A DNA stretch of 33,488 nt from Clostridia bacterium (GCA_017398585.1 JAFQFS010000054.1:1-33488); one strand, 5' to 3'. Shown: positions 6,750 to 15,166, counted from the first letter of the stretch. Notes: a model not told the origin generated them from the letters alone. Program-made: numbers and translations.

Positions 6750-8120
6750 ATGCACAGTACAGCAACAAAACAACCGAAAGAACGCTCGCTGACCGGGCAG
6801 ATTGTCCGGTACATCGTCCCGCTGATGCTGACGGGGATTCTGCAGCTGCTCTACAACGCGGCGGACAACGTCGTCGTCGGGCGGTTTGACGGGAGCCATG
6901 CGCTTGCCGCCGTCGGCTCGACCGGTGCGCTCGTCAACCTGATCCTGAACGTATTCATGGGACTTTCCGTCGGTACCGCCGTCGCGGTCGCGCACGACTT
7001 CGGTGCGAACGACGAAGAAGGGGTACAGAAAACGGTACATACGTCCATTCTCATCAGCATTTTCTGCGGCGTGATCGTCGGTGCGTTCGGCTGTCTCTGC
7101 TCTGGCACCTTCCTCAAGTGGATGGGCACTCCGGACGACGTCCTTCCGCTGTCCACGACCTACCTCGCGATCTACTTCATCGGCACACCTGCGTCGCTGA
7201 TCTACAACTTCGGCGCGTCGATCCTGCGTTCGGTCGGTGACACGAAGCGTCCGCTGTTCTTCCTCACGCTGTCCGGTTTTATCAACGTCGCGCTGAACCT
7301 GGTGTTCGTCATCCTCTTCCGTATGAGTGTGGCGGGCGTTGCTCTCGCGACGATCATTTCGCAGTACGTTTCAATGGTGATGATCGTCGTCTGCCTTGTC
7401 CGTGAAAAGAGCTGCTGTCATCTCGACTTCCGCAAGCTCCGCATTCACCGCGACAAGATGCAGAAGATCATCCGCGTCGGACTTCCGGCGGGCATCCAGG
7501 GCTCCGTCTTCTCGGTTTCGAACGTCGTCATCCAGTCGTCGGTCAACTCCTTCGGCTCTCTCGTTATGGCGGGCAACACCGCCGCGGCACAGCTCGAAGG
7601 CTTCGCATACACCGCGATGAACTCCGTTTACCACGCGGCACTGACTTTTGTTGGTCAGAACATGGGCGCGAAGAAGTACCACATGATCAACAAAGTGGTC
7701 TTCCGCTGCTTCATCGTTGTCATGGTGATCGGTCTCGGCGTCGGCACGCTGATGTACAGCTTCGCCGAACCGCTTCTGAAAATCTACCTTCCGAACGATC
7801 CCGATGCGATTCCGTACGGCATTACGCGTCTGACCTACCTCATCATCCCGTACTTCCTGTGCGGCACGATGGAAGTCATGGTCGGCGGACAGCGCGGCAT
7901 GGGCATGTCGATCATCCCGATGGTCACGTCGCTGGTCGGCTCGTGCCTCCTCCGCGTCATCTGGGTCATGACGATCTTCGCCGCGTTCCGCTCGCTTCCG
8001 GTGCTCTACCTGTCGTATCCGATTTCGTGGTTCCTCACCACGGCGGCGCACACGGTCTTCTACTTCCGCCACCTCGGAAAAATCAAAAAAGCGGTGCGCG
8101 AAACCGGGAATGCGGAATAA
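6750..8120 (+). CDS. MATE family exporter
   Basis: This 456-residue integral membrane protein has about 12 hydrophobic segments in two homologous halves. Family features include LTGILQLLYNAADNVVVGRFDG, AVGSTGALVNLI, a GASILRSVGDTKRPL stretch, and the paired MAGNTAAAQLEGFAY and FVGQNMGAKKYHMI in the second half. MATE proteins export cationic drugs or metabolites in exchange for Na+ or H+; the substrate is unknown. CGGAG (6739-6743) is 6 bases from the ATG. The gene has its own promoter and an intrinsic terminator, so it is probably monocistronic. A second MATE gene at 30064-31452 is only distantly similar. Confidence 0.92.
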   Translation: MHSTATKQPKERSLTGQIVRYIVPLMLTGILQLLYNAADNVVVGRFDGSHALAAVGSTGALVNLILNVFMGLSVGTAVAVAHDFGANDEEGVQKTVHTSILISIFCGVIVGAFGCLCSGTFLKWMGTPDDVLPLSTTYLAIYFIGTPASLIYNFGASILRSVGDTKRPLFFLTLSGFINVALNLVFVILFRMSVAGVALATIISQYVSMVMIVVCLVREKSCCHLDFRKLRIHRDKMQKIIRVGLPAGIQGSVFSVSNVVIQSSVNSFGSLVMAGNTAAAQLEGFAYTAMNSVYHAALTFVGQNMGAKKYHMINKVVFRCFIVVMVIGLGVGTLMYSFAEPLLKIYLPNDPDAIPYGITRLTYLIIPYFLCGTMEVMVGGQRGMGMSIIPMVTSLVGSCLLRVIWVMTIFAAFRSLPVLYLSYPISWFLTTAAHTVFYFRHLGKIKKAVRETGNAE

Positions 8121-8138
8121 AACCAATCCAAAAGCAAA

Positions 8139-8168
8139 ACAGACTCACCGTCCGGTGAGTCTGTTTTT
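8139..8168 (+). terminator. Intrinsic terminator after the MATE gene
   Basis: CAGACTCACCG TC CGGTGAGTCTG is a perfect 11-bp stem directly followed by six Ts. It starts about 20 bases after the stop codon. Confidence 0.93.
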
Positions 8169-8219
8169 TGTGCAAAAAACCAGAAAATGTGTTGTTTTTC
8201 TGTACAAAAACGACTTATC

Positions 8220-8254
8220 TGTCAATTGACAATTTCTTGCAGAAGGTGTATACT
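8220..8254 (+). promoter_or_regulatory. Promoter with overlapping palindromic operator
   Basis: TTGACA (8226-8231) and TATACT (8249-8254) are 17 bases apart. The -35 hexamer is the right half of the perfect 12-base palindrome TGTCAATTGACA (8220-8231), a plausible repressor site. The solute-binding protein start lies 46 bases downstream. The regulator is not identifiable. Confidence 0.7.
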
Positions 8255-8300
8255 GACCTTAGTTGTCCATTTATTAATAATATATGAGGAGAAAATCATC

Positions 8301-9776
8301 GTGAAAAAGAATCTGGCTCTTGTTCTTGCCCTGCTGGCGATGCTGTCGGCAGTATCCTGCGGCAACGCAGCTACGGAAACGCCGGACGGCGGTGCGGAAG
8401 CTGTATCCGCGGAAGGAAATGCTGCTGCGGAAGAAGCGGTTTCCGAGCATCCCAACTGGGACGCCGTTGCGAAGCCCAATCTCGGTGGAATGGCGATCAA
8501 TATCGAGAGTACCATCCATGAAATCAACTTTCACAACAAGCTCGACCTCGAAGAACTGACCGGTGAACGTCTGGACGACGCGATCTACAACCGCAACCGT
8601 TTTATTGAAACTACTCTGAACTGTGTGATCAAGGACAATCCGGCAACATGGAATCCCGGCAGCGTTCTGGAAACGGCTGTCGTTGCGGGTACCGGCGAAA
8701 TGGACCTTGCCTACGGTCTGATCGAACAGGCGGGCGGTCTGATCACGAAGGGATATCTGAAGAACTACAACGAACTTCCCAATGTCGACATGACCAAGCC
8801 GTACTGGGACCAGGGTGCGATCGAAACCCTGACCATTCTCGACAAGATGTATTTCGGTCTTCTCGACTTCGGTTTCGACCACTACGAATCCATGACCGTC
8901 CTGTTCTACAACGGTGCGCTGCTCAACAAGTATCAGCTCGAAGACCCGTACGAACTCTGGGCAAACAACGAATGGATAATCGACAAGTTCACGTCCATGG
9001 TTACCGCGGTTTCCAGTGACGAAAACGGCGACGGCGTGTACGAACTCGGCATGGACATTATCGGTCTGGCGGGGCGTGAATACTGGTTCCAGCCGATGCT
9101 GTTCGCTTCCGATATGAGCCTTGTCAGCTGGGATAAGGAAAATTCCACTTTCCGGCTGAATATGAACGATGAAAAATTCCTTACGGTTTCTGAAACGATT
9201 TCCAAGTTGTATGCTCCCGGCAATGCGGATCATGTAAACTACTCTGACTATGACCTCGGCCGTACCGCCTTCTCGGAAGGGAAAGCTTTGTTCTACTCCC
9301 GTCTTATGGGTGACTACAGACATCTCCGCGGCGTTGAAGACGATTACGGTGTGATCGGTTTCCCGCGTTACGACTATTCCAGCGAAGAGTCCTATTGCTT
9401 TGTTCAGAATCCGGGTACCTTCTTCCTCCCTGTAGATGTCGGTGACGATAACAGAGACGGTCAGGACGACTATCCGGAAATCGGCAGCTTCCTCGAAGCG
9501 ATTGCGGCGTACACGCACGACTATACGCTGCCGGAATACACGGACAGTGCCGTAATCGGCAAGGGTCTGCGTGACCAGAACTCCGTGAAGGTTTTCCGTG
9601 AACTCATTCAGAACCGCAGCTTCGACCTGCAGCACGCATTCACCTTCACCGGTGTGCCGGAAGCGTTCAGCACCGCAATGAAAAATGGCGAAGGCTTTGC
9701 TTCGATGTCACAGCGTATCAGCAATTCGTTTGAAGCCGCTGCGAAGAAGATTCTCGACGCGATCGATCAGAACTGA
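8301..9776 (+). CDS. Extracellular solute-binding lipoprotein (ABC family 1 type)
   Basis: This 491-residue protein has a lipoprotein signal peptide (MKKNLALVLALLAMLSAVSC, lipid-modified Cys20) and a low-complexity Ala/Glu linker, then a large two-lobed binding domain like those of family 1 sugar-binding proteins. Two acidic loops, DENGDGVYELGM and DDNRDGQDDYPEIG, resemble calcium-binding EF-hand-like loops seen in many gut Clostridia binding proteins. The start is GTG at 8301, preceded by GAGGAGAA. No permease or ATPase gene lies nearby, so it either serves a transporter encoded elsewhere or is an orphan surface receptor. It has its own promoter with an overlapping palindrome and a strong terminator. 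Ligand unknown, probably an oligosaccharide. Confidence 0.85.
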   Translation: MKKNLALVLALLAMLSAVSCGNAATETPDGGAEAVSAEGNAAAEEAVSEHPNWDAVAKPNLGGMAINIESTIHEINFHNKLDLEELTGERLDDAIYNRNRFIETTLNCVIKDNPATWNPGSVLETAVVAGTGEMDLAYGLIEQAGGLITKGYLKNYNELPNVDMTKPYWDQGAIETLTILDKMYFGLLDFGFDHYESMTVLFYNGALLNKYQLEDPYELWANNEWIIDKFTSMVTAVSSDENGDGVYELGMDIIGLAGREYWFQPMLFASDMSLVSWDKENSTFRLNMNDEKFLTVSETISKLYAPGNADHVNYSDYDLGRTAFSEGKALFYSRLMGDYRHLRGVEDDYGVIGFPRYDYSSEESYCFVQNPGTFFLPVDVGDDNRDGQDDYPEIGSFLEAIAAYTHDYTLPEYTDSAVIGKGLRDQNSVKVFRELIQNRSFDLQHAFTFTGVPEAFSTAMKNGEGFASMSQRISNSFEAAAKKILDAIDQN

Positions 9777-9797
9777 GGACATATCCATACACAAAGA

Positions 9798-9836
9798 AAA
9801 AATCCAAAGGCAAAAACCTTTGGATTTTTTGTTTTC
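9798..9836. terminator. Bidirectional intrinsic terminator
   Basis: AAAATCCAAAGG and CCTTTGGATTTT form a stem around a CAAAAA loop, with a T-run on the plus strand and a matching A/T run for the minus strand. It lies between convergent genes, the binding protein and the glycyl radical enzyme operon, and can serve both. Confidence 0.88.
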
Positions 9837-9844
9837 TTTATGTG

Positions 9845-12046
9845 TTACGCTTCCGTACGCGCGATGATTTCGTTCTGCATTTCACGCGAGAGCTGACCGA
9901 AGATTGCGCTGTAGCCGCAGACGCGCACGATCAGATCCGGATGCGTGCCCTTGTTGTCGCGTTCCTCGATCATGGTCTGCCGGTCGGCGACGTTGGTCTG
10001 GAGAACCGGGATTTTCAGTTCGAGACAGGTCCGGATGTAGTCCGTCAATGCCTGATGGAACGGCTCACTGTCGGTCACAGTGTAGGGCAGCGGGAAGTCG
10101 AACATGCCGACGTCGTTGAAGTCCGCTTCGGTGAGTACCGCCATCGAACGTGCCGCCGAGGTCAGATCCGGCACCTGTGCCATGTTCATCTGCCGCGAGA
10201 ACGATTCGCCCGCGAGACGTCCGTCCGGGGTTGCGCCCGTCTGGTGTCCGATGGAGGTGAACAGGTAGTACGTGAACAGTGACGTCCGCCATTCCGTGCC
10301 GTGCGCGGTGTAGATGCCGCGCGAGACTTCGCCGAGGTCGTTCGCGAGTTCGCGGGCGAATTCGTCCGCTTCGTCCGAATGTCCGAACCGGTTGTCACTG
10401 TTCCGGACCGACTGGCGGAGAACTTCGTATCCTTCGAAGTTCGCGTCCACGGCGGACATCAGTTCGTCCACCGTTCCGGCGTCGTACGCCGCACGCAGAC
10501 TCAGCAGGCTGTCGCAGAGCGTGCCGAATCCGACGAACGAGAGGGTCTTGTTGTAATACCGTGCGCCGCCTTCCGTAATGTCCTGACCGCGTGCCATGCA
10601 GTCGGCGGTGAAGGCGGAGTGCATCGGTTCGGGCAGGAGCTTGTGGTGGATCGCTTCAAACGGCGCGAACGCTTCCGCAATCGCGCGGATGTACGACCGC
10701 AGGTTCTTCAGATAGGACGCGCGGAGTTCTGCAAACGTATCCGCACGGAATTCGCCGTCGCGGTAGATAACCTTCAGCCCGTCCGGAAGTTCTTCGCCGG
10801 AACGTGCGTATTTTACGGTGTCCAGCAGCACTTTCACGATGTTCATGTACAGGAACGCACGGCTGTGGCGCTGGTTCCGGCAGATGACTTCCTGACAGCC
10901 GTTGCCGACGTAGGTGCGTGCATCTTCGGGGGAGAGTCCCATCCGCATAAACATCGGGACGATGTAGTCGTCGTTTTCGATGACGAGGTTGTTGCCGCCG
11001 TTTTTCATCAGTGCCGCGAGACGTTCGAGGTATTCGCGCGGACTGTTCGTTCCCGCGCGGGCATTGAGTTTCGGATTGATGAGCGGATTTTCCATGTACG
11101 CGTCGATCACCATGTCCGTCATGTTGTTGTACAGCGGGGAGCCGTCGAGGTCACAGCCGCCGATCATGACGGAAACGCCGTTGTCGTACGTCTTGCGCTC
11201 GTCGTTGAAATGGCAGTGCATGTCGGTCTTGTGGAGGAAGCACTGGAGCAGGAAGTACGCCTCCTCCTTCGTGATCCGTCCTGCGGCAAGGTCGCGTTCG
11301 TAGAACGGCTGGATCAGCCGGTCGATTGAGCCGTACGCGTTGACTTCCACGCCGTCGAGACCGGAGATGTACAGCGTCGTGCAGAGGATCGAGTTCAGCG
11401 CGTCGAACATCGTCACGGGTGCTTCCCACGGCGTGTTCACGGAATGGATAATGCGCCGCAGATTGTAGCGGACGTCCTCGTCCATGGTATCGTCGGCGGA
11501 TTCGAGCTGTTCCTTTGCGAGTGCGCGCAGACGAAGCCCGATCTTCTCGACCGCTTTGCAGATGCGCATGACCATTTCGCGGTACGCTTTCTTCTGCGGA
11601 TCGGTTTCGGTCTGATTGTACCGTTCGCACTCCTCGTAGACGCCGCGGAACCCGACGGCAAGAAGCTTGTCGTGGTCCATCGTCCGGTGGAGATGGTCGG
11701 TGAAGTCGCCGACCATGCCGAGCCGGTGTTCGCTTGTGATGCTGCGGAACGCGTGGAGAGAACTGAAATCCGCGCCGCTTCTCTGGTAGCAGAGGTTGCC
11801 GAGCCCGATGTAGCAGACGTGGCGCGCTTCTCCCATATCCATCTCAAACGCGAACGGATAATGTCCGAACAGATGCACCGGACACTCTTCCGCCGCCGTT
11901 TCGATGATTGCCAGCTTGCGGACGTACGGGTCGCCGCCGGTCGGTACTTTTGCGCGGATGTGATTCAGGTCGGTGGGGTAGTACTGCAGAATGTCATCCA
12001 TGTCTTTCTGGATGAGCGGCTTCATTGCCTGAAAGTCAAAATTCAT
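9845..12046 (-). CDS. Glycyl radical enzyme, dehydratase-type active site
   Basis: This 733-residue anaerobic radical enzyme belongs to the pyruvate formate-lyase/glycerol dehydratase superfamily. The C-terminal radical loop is VRVCGYSAIFGQL with Gly711 as the radical site. The thiyl loop is GNGCQEV with Cys384 and Glu386; the single Cys followed by C-x-E is the pattern of the eliminating enzymes (glycerol dehydratase, choline lyase, hydroxyproline dehydratase), not of pyruvate formate-lyase with its Cys-Cys. GGARYYN (493-499) and ATPDGRLAGESFS (605-617) are further family signatures. It is shorter than most members (about 780-850). The ATG follows AGGAGG at ideal spacing. It is the last gene of a three-gene operon; no radical-SAM activase lies in the window. 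The substrate cannot be named. Confidence 0.93.
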   Translation of the reverse strand: MNFDFQAMKPLIQKDMDDILQYYPTDLNHIRAKVPTGGDPYVRKLAIIETAAEECPVHLFGHYPFAFEMDMGEARHVCYIGLGNLCYQRSGADFSSLHAFRSITSEHRLGMVGDFTDHLHRTMDHDKLLAVGFRGVYEECERYNQTETDPQKKAYREMVMRICKAVEKIGLRLRALAKEQLESADDTMDEDVRYNLRRIIHSVNTPWEAPVTMFDALNSILCTTLYISGLDGVEVNAYGSIDRLIQPFYERDLAAGRITKEEAYFLLQCFLHKTDMHCHFNDERKTYDNGVSVMIGGCDLDGSPLYNNMTDMVIDAYMENPLINPKLNARAGTNSPREYLERLAALMKNGGNNLVIENDDYIVPMFMRMGLSPEDARTYVGNGCQEVICRNQRHSRAFLYMNIVKVLLDTVKYARSGEELPDGLKVIYRDGEFRADTFAELRASYLKNLRSYIRAIAEAFAPFEAIHHKLLPEPMHSAFTADCMARGQDITEGGARYYNKTLSFVGFGTLCDSLLSLRAAYDAGTVDELMSAVDANFEGYEVLRQSVRNSDNRFGHSDEADEFARELANDLGEVSRGIYTAHGTEWRTSLFTYYLFTSIGHQTGATPDGRLAGESFSRQMNMAQVPDLTSAARSMAVLTEADFNDVGMFDFPLPYTVTDSEPFHQALTDYIRTCLELKIPVLQTNVADRQTMIEERDNKGTHPDLIVRVCGYSAIFGQLSREMQNEIIARTEA

Positions 12047-12063
12047 GAGTTACCTCCTTGATG

Positions 12064-12960
12064 TCAAAGGGGGGACGGAGCGTTTTGTGCGGCAAGGACG
12101 CGGAGAATGTCCTGCATGAGCAGGAGATTTTCCTCCGTACGGTGCGCAGTCAGGAATTTTTCATTTGTGGGGAAGAGGAACTGTTCTTCCGTGCAGGAAT
12201 ACGCGATTCCGCCGCGGTTTCCGTTCACGCCGAACTGGACGGACACGAGAAATCCTTCGTTTCCGAGGCATTCGATCCCGTACGGAGACGAATAGACGTA
12301 TTTCCGCAGAACCTTTGTCAGGTCGCCGGAGACGCAGTACAGCGTTTCCTTCGGCTGGAAGTCCCGTTCCGGTTCGTACGTCGAGAACCAGAATTCGTGA
12401 TTTTCCCGGTCGTAGTCGAGGTTCTGGATACCGAAGACCGTGTTGCCGGTCGGGATGCGGTATTCCGTTTCGTATGCGCCGTCGAGGGTGAACTGCAGGA
12501 AAATCTGATCCGTGAACCTCTCGCCGGTGTCGAGTGCGCAGGCGACGAACAGTTTCGGTTCCCCGGTAACCGGATCGGGCGCGACGGTTACGCCGTCCAC
12601 GCCGTTGAATCCGCGGGTATCGTCCTCCGTGCCGCGCTGTTCCCAGTACTGTTCGCAGATTTCCAGCCGGATCTTTTTCAGCAGATGCAGATCGTCCGCA
12701 TCAAAGACGTAAACATAGAACGACGACCAGTCGTTCCACGGCCGGCCGGGCGCGGGCTTTCCGAGCATGGACGCATAGATTTTTCCGTCGTAATAGTCGC
12801 AGTCGCCGAGGTGACCGTCGCGCATTTCGCACTGACATTTCACCGTTCCGGTGAGGGTGGTCTTCACGAGCGTGTCCGTGAACGACCAGTACATGAAGTT
12901 TCCACCCTTCGCGAAGCCCTGCAGATGCAGGTTCTGATGAACAACTTCGATGTATGTCAT
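12064..12960 (-). CDS. Beta-propeller-like protein, function unknown
   Basis: This 298-residue protein has no signal peptide. It is rich in short strands with repeating patterns such as DYYDGKIYASML, FYVYVFDADDLHLLKKIRL, PKLFVACAL, EFWFSTYE and GFLVSVQFG, suggesting a beta-propeller or related all-beta repeat fold. A conserved-looking stretch FNGVDGVTVAPDPVTGEPKLFVA lies in the middle. I do not recognise a specific family. It starts 4 bases after the upstream hydrolase stop, with GAGG in the hydrolase's last codons as ribosome binding site, and ends 17 bases before the glycyl radical enzyme, so all three are translationally linked. It may bind or process the same substrate. Confidence 0.65.
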   Translation of the reverse strand: MTYIEVVHQNLHLQGFAKGGNFMYWSFTDTLVKTTLTGTVKCQCEMRDGHLGDCDYYDGKIYASMLGKPAPGRPWNDWSSFYVYVFDADDLHLLKKIRLEICEQYWEQRGTEDDTRGFNGVDGVTVAPDPVTGEPKLFVACALDTGERFTDQIFLQFTLDGAYETEYRIPTGNTVFGIQNLDYDRENHEFWFSTYEPERDFQPKETLYCVSGDLTKVLRKYVYSSPYGIECLGNEGFLVSVQFGVNGNRGGIAYSCTEEQFLFPTNEKFLTAHRTEENLLLMQDILRVLAAQNAPSPL

Positions 12961-12964
12961 AAAA

Positions 12965-13828
12965 TTACCTCATATTCCGGTCAATGAATTCCAGAATGAT
13001 ATCGTGGAGTTCATCGCTCCAGAAATCGCCTTCGTGATCCGCACCTTCGATACGGATGAGGGTCACGTCCGCGCCGGCTTCGTCGAGACGTTCCGCCATG
13101 CGCACGCCCTGCGATTCGTAGGGAACGACATGGTCGGCGTCGCCGTGCAGGATCATCACCGGCGGACAGGAAACGCCGTCCTTCACGAGGAACAACGGGC
13201 TCATTTCGCGTGCCAGAGCCTGTGCCTCTTCGGTTTCCGGATCGCCGAGCAGCTTGTAGACCAGATCCATCGTGCCGGTGCCGCCCGTATGGTAGTCGTT
13301 CAGATCGAACATGTCGGTCGGACCGAAGCATTCGACCACGGCAGACACGGCGTCGGACTGATCGGCATATTCGTCGGTCTTATAGCGCGGATCGTCGCCG
13401 GTCAGACCGACGAGAAGCGCGGTGTTTCCGCCGGACGATGTGCCGAATACGGTCACGCGTTCCGGGTCGATGCTCCAGTCATCCGCATGTGCGCGCATGA
13501 ACCGGAGCGCACACTTCACGTCCTGCAGGAACGCGGGGAAGGGGAATCCGTCGTAGCAGTTGCGGTGCGTCACCGTCGCGACCACATAACCGTGCCGCGC
13601 ATACCACGAAAGCTGCGGGATTTCGTAATTGATGTTCGGGAACGTCCAGCCGGAGCCCTGAACGAAGAGGATCAGCGGATACCGCCGTCCGGCATTCGCT
13701 TCATTCTTCCAGGGATAGATCACGCGCAGGGTCAGATTCTTTCCTCCGGCGTTGGAATAAACGATATCCGGCGAAATTTCCGCCAGCCCGTCAAGCATGG
13801 GATTTCTCTTGATCGAACGAAATGTCAT
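12965..13828 (-). CDS. Alpha/beta hydrolase, first gene of the glycyl radical operon
   Basis: This 287-residue esterase/lipase-like hydrolase has an oxyanion strand LILFVQGSGW (52-61), nucleophile Ser131 in FGTSSGG, Asp232 in HGDADHVVPY, and His265 in EGADHEGDFW. The layout matches the carboxylesterase/BD-FAE group that removes acyl groups from sugars or glycosides. No signal peptide is seen. The ATG at 13828 follows GGAGG by 8 bases; further upstream in-frame codons run into repeat R6 and are rejected. Genomic order suggests it supplies a de-esterified substrate to the two downstream proteins (inference). Confidence 0.83.
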   Translation of the reverse strand: MTFRSIKRNPMLDGLAEISPDIVYSNAGGKNLTLRVIYPWKNEANAGRRYPLILFVQGSGWTFPNINYEIPQLSWYARHGYVVATVTHRNCYDGFPFPAFLQDVKCALRFMRAHADDWSIDPERVTVFGTSSGGNTALLVGLTGDDPRYKTDEYADQSDAVSAVVECFGPTDMFDLNDYHTGGTGTMDLVYKLLGDPETEEAQALAREMSPLFLVKDGVSCPPVMILHGDADHVVPYESQGVRMAERLDEAGADVTLIRIEGADHEGDFWSDELHDIILEFIDRNMR

Positions 13829-13863
13829 CAGATAAACCTCCGTTTCATATAATTCAAATCTGC

Positions 13864-13878
13864 ACAAACAATATTTGT
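13864..13878. promoter_or_regulatory. Short inverted repeat upstream of the glycyl radical operon
   Basis: ACAAA and TTTGT are separated by five bases, about 36 bases upstream of the hydrolase start and before repeat R6. It could be a repressor site, but the arms are short and the sequence AT-rich. No convincing promoter was found for this operon between gpsA and the hydrolase. Confidence 0.25.
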
Positions 13879-13884
13879 CTTTTC

Positions 13885-13943
13885 CGTCTGAAAGTTTTTG
13901 AAAAGGGGTTTGGGGAAAAACTTTTTTTAAAAAGTTTTTCCCC
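13885..13943 (-). repeat. Hairpin element R6, 3' of gpsA
   Basis: Read on the minus strand, the hairpin GGGGAAAAACTTTTT / AAAAAGTTTTTCCCC (13912-13943) comes first, 10 bases after the gpsA stop. The tail CCCCTTTTCAAAAACTTTCA follows. There is no second hairpin. The tail is identical over 20 bases to that of R7 on the other side of gpsA, in inverted orientation, so the two could pair within one gpsA transcript. Confidence 0.87.
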
Positions 13944-13953
13944 AACGTCCCCC

Positions 13954-14991
13954 TTACAGTTCAAATTCCGTTTCGAATGCCTTCCACGGGACGTTGACTT
14001 TCTTGCCGCCGTTCACGAGTTCGTCGATGTGGAGGAGGAGCGGGTAGTGTTCTGCCTTGGCACGTCCGTCTTCGATCTGCTGACGGATTGCCTTTGCGGT
14101 GCGGGTGGAGATGACGATGGATTCGAGGGTCACGCCGTTGAGGACTTCGAGCGCCTTGTCAAATTCCATTCCCTGACCGAGCAGGATGCCGATCTTTCTC
14201 GTTCTGCCGCCGTAGACGGTGACGTAGAGGTCGCCGATGCCGAGGGCGAGATTGGACGGATGGCCGCCGCAGACGTCGAGAAGTCTTGTCATTTCGCGGC
14301 ACGCCTGACCGAAGATTGCCGCCTGGGAATTGTAGTGTTCGAATTCGCGTCCTTCGCGTTCGTAGGACATGCCGATCGCCAGTGCAACGCCGAGCGCGTA
14401 CGCGTTCTTCATCGCGACCGCGCATTCGACACCGCGCACGTCGGTGGATACGCTGACGTGGTAGTAGTCCGCTTCAAACAGGCTGCGTGCCCATTTGAGC
14501 TGTTCGATGTTGCGTCCGCAGAAGGTGACCTCCGACGGGTCGTGGTCGGCAAGCTCGTAGCTCGTGCAGGGACCGCCGACCGCCATGAAGGAAATCTTCT
14601 TGTCCGTGGACGCTTCGTAGACTTCGGGATAGGAGATCAGACCGCCGTTTTCGGTATTGACCATGCCCTTGGTGACGGAGAGAACGGGCAGGGATTCCGG
14701 GATCTTCGGAATGATTTCGGAAATGAACCAGTCCACGCCGAACGAGGATACGCCGGAAACGAGCAGATCCGCGCCGTCGAGCGCCGTTTCGAACTCTTCG
14801 TACTGGTAATACGTGATGCCTTCGGGCATTTTTCTCTTGAGGGTGAGATGTTCGCCGGTCGCGCGTGCGTGGTCGATGATCGCGCGGTCGAGGGGGGTGC
14901 CCACGATGCGGATGGTGTTGCCGTTGTCCGCGGCGGGGAAAATGATCGCCGATCCCATCATGCCGGAACCGATGACAGTAATAACAGCCAT
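13954..14991 (-). CDS. GpsA-like NAD(P)-dependent glycerol-3-phosphate dehydrogenase, divergent
   Basis: This 345-residue protein has an N-terminal Rossmann domain (VITVIGSGMMGSA) and the C-terminal helical domain of the GpsA family: AMKNAYALGVALAIGM with the expected catalytic Lys195, and GIGDLYVTVYGGRTRKIGILLGQG in place of the usual GxGDLxxT...SRN...G motif. Canonical GpsA makes sn-glycerol 3-phosphate for phospholipids. Several signature positions differ (GPCTSYELADHDPSEV, TRK for SRN), so a related 2-hydroxyacid or sugar-phosphate substrate is possible. The ATG at 14991 follows GGAGG; an upstream in-frame ATG at 15018 lies between that site and R7. A TTGACA/TATAAT promoter overlaps the preceding gene's 3' end. 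The gene is bracketed by inverted copies R6 and R7. Confidence 0.82.
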   Translation of the reverse strand: MAVITVIGSGMMGSAIIFPAADNGNTIRIVGTPLDRAIIDHARATGEHLTLKRKMPEGITYYQYEEFETALDGADLLVSGVSSFGVDWFISEIIPKIPESLPVLSVTKGMVNTENGGLISYPEVYEASTDKKISFMAVGGPCTSYELADHDPSEVTFCGRNIEQLKWARSLFEADYYHVSVSTDVRGVECAVAMKNAYALGVALAIGMSYEREGREFEHYNSQAAIFGQACREMTRLLDVCGGHPSNLALGIGDLYVTVYGGRTRKIGILLGQGMEFDKALEVLNGVTLESIVISTRTAKAIRQQIEDGRAKAEHYPLLLHIDELVNGGKKVNVPWKAFETEFEL

Positions 14992-15027
14992 AATAAAATC
15001 CTCCGGATTATAATTCATGAAATGAAT

Positions 15028-15104
15028 CGGGGAAAAACTTTTTGGAAAAAGTTTTTCCCCGGAGACTTACGCAGTAAGTCTCGTCCCCTTTTCAAAAACT
15101 TTCA
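15028..15104 (+). repeat. Hairpin element R7, in the gpsA leader, with second hairpin
   Basis: The main hairpin CGGGGAAAAACTTTTT / AAAAAGTTTTTCCCCG occupies 15028-15061, 36 bases from the gpsA start. The second hairpin GAGACTTAC GCA GTAAGTCTC (15062-15082) has a perfect 9-bp stem. The tail is GTCCCCTTTTCAAAAACTTT. Because gpsA is transcribed leftward from the promoter at 15130-15159, the whole element lies in its 5' leader. Confidence 0.9.
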
Positions 15105-15129
15105 TATAAAAAGGGAAAAGTTTGATTTT

Positions 15130-15159
15130 ATTATAATGCAAAAAGAGGGAACATGTCAA
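15130..15159 (-). promoter_or_regulatory. Promoter of the gpsA-like gene
   Basis: On the minus strand TTGACA (15154-15159) and TATAAT (15130-15135) are 18 bases apart. The -35 box is only 7 bases beyond the stop of the upstream XRE gene. Transcription would start near 15123, just before repeat R7. Confidence 0.8.
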
Positions 15160-15166
15160 GAGTTAT

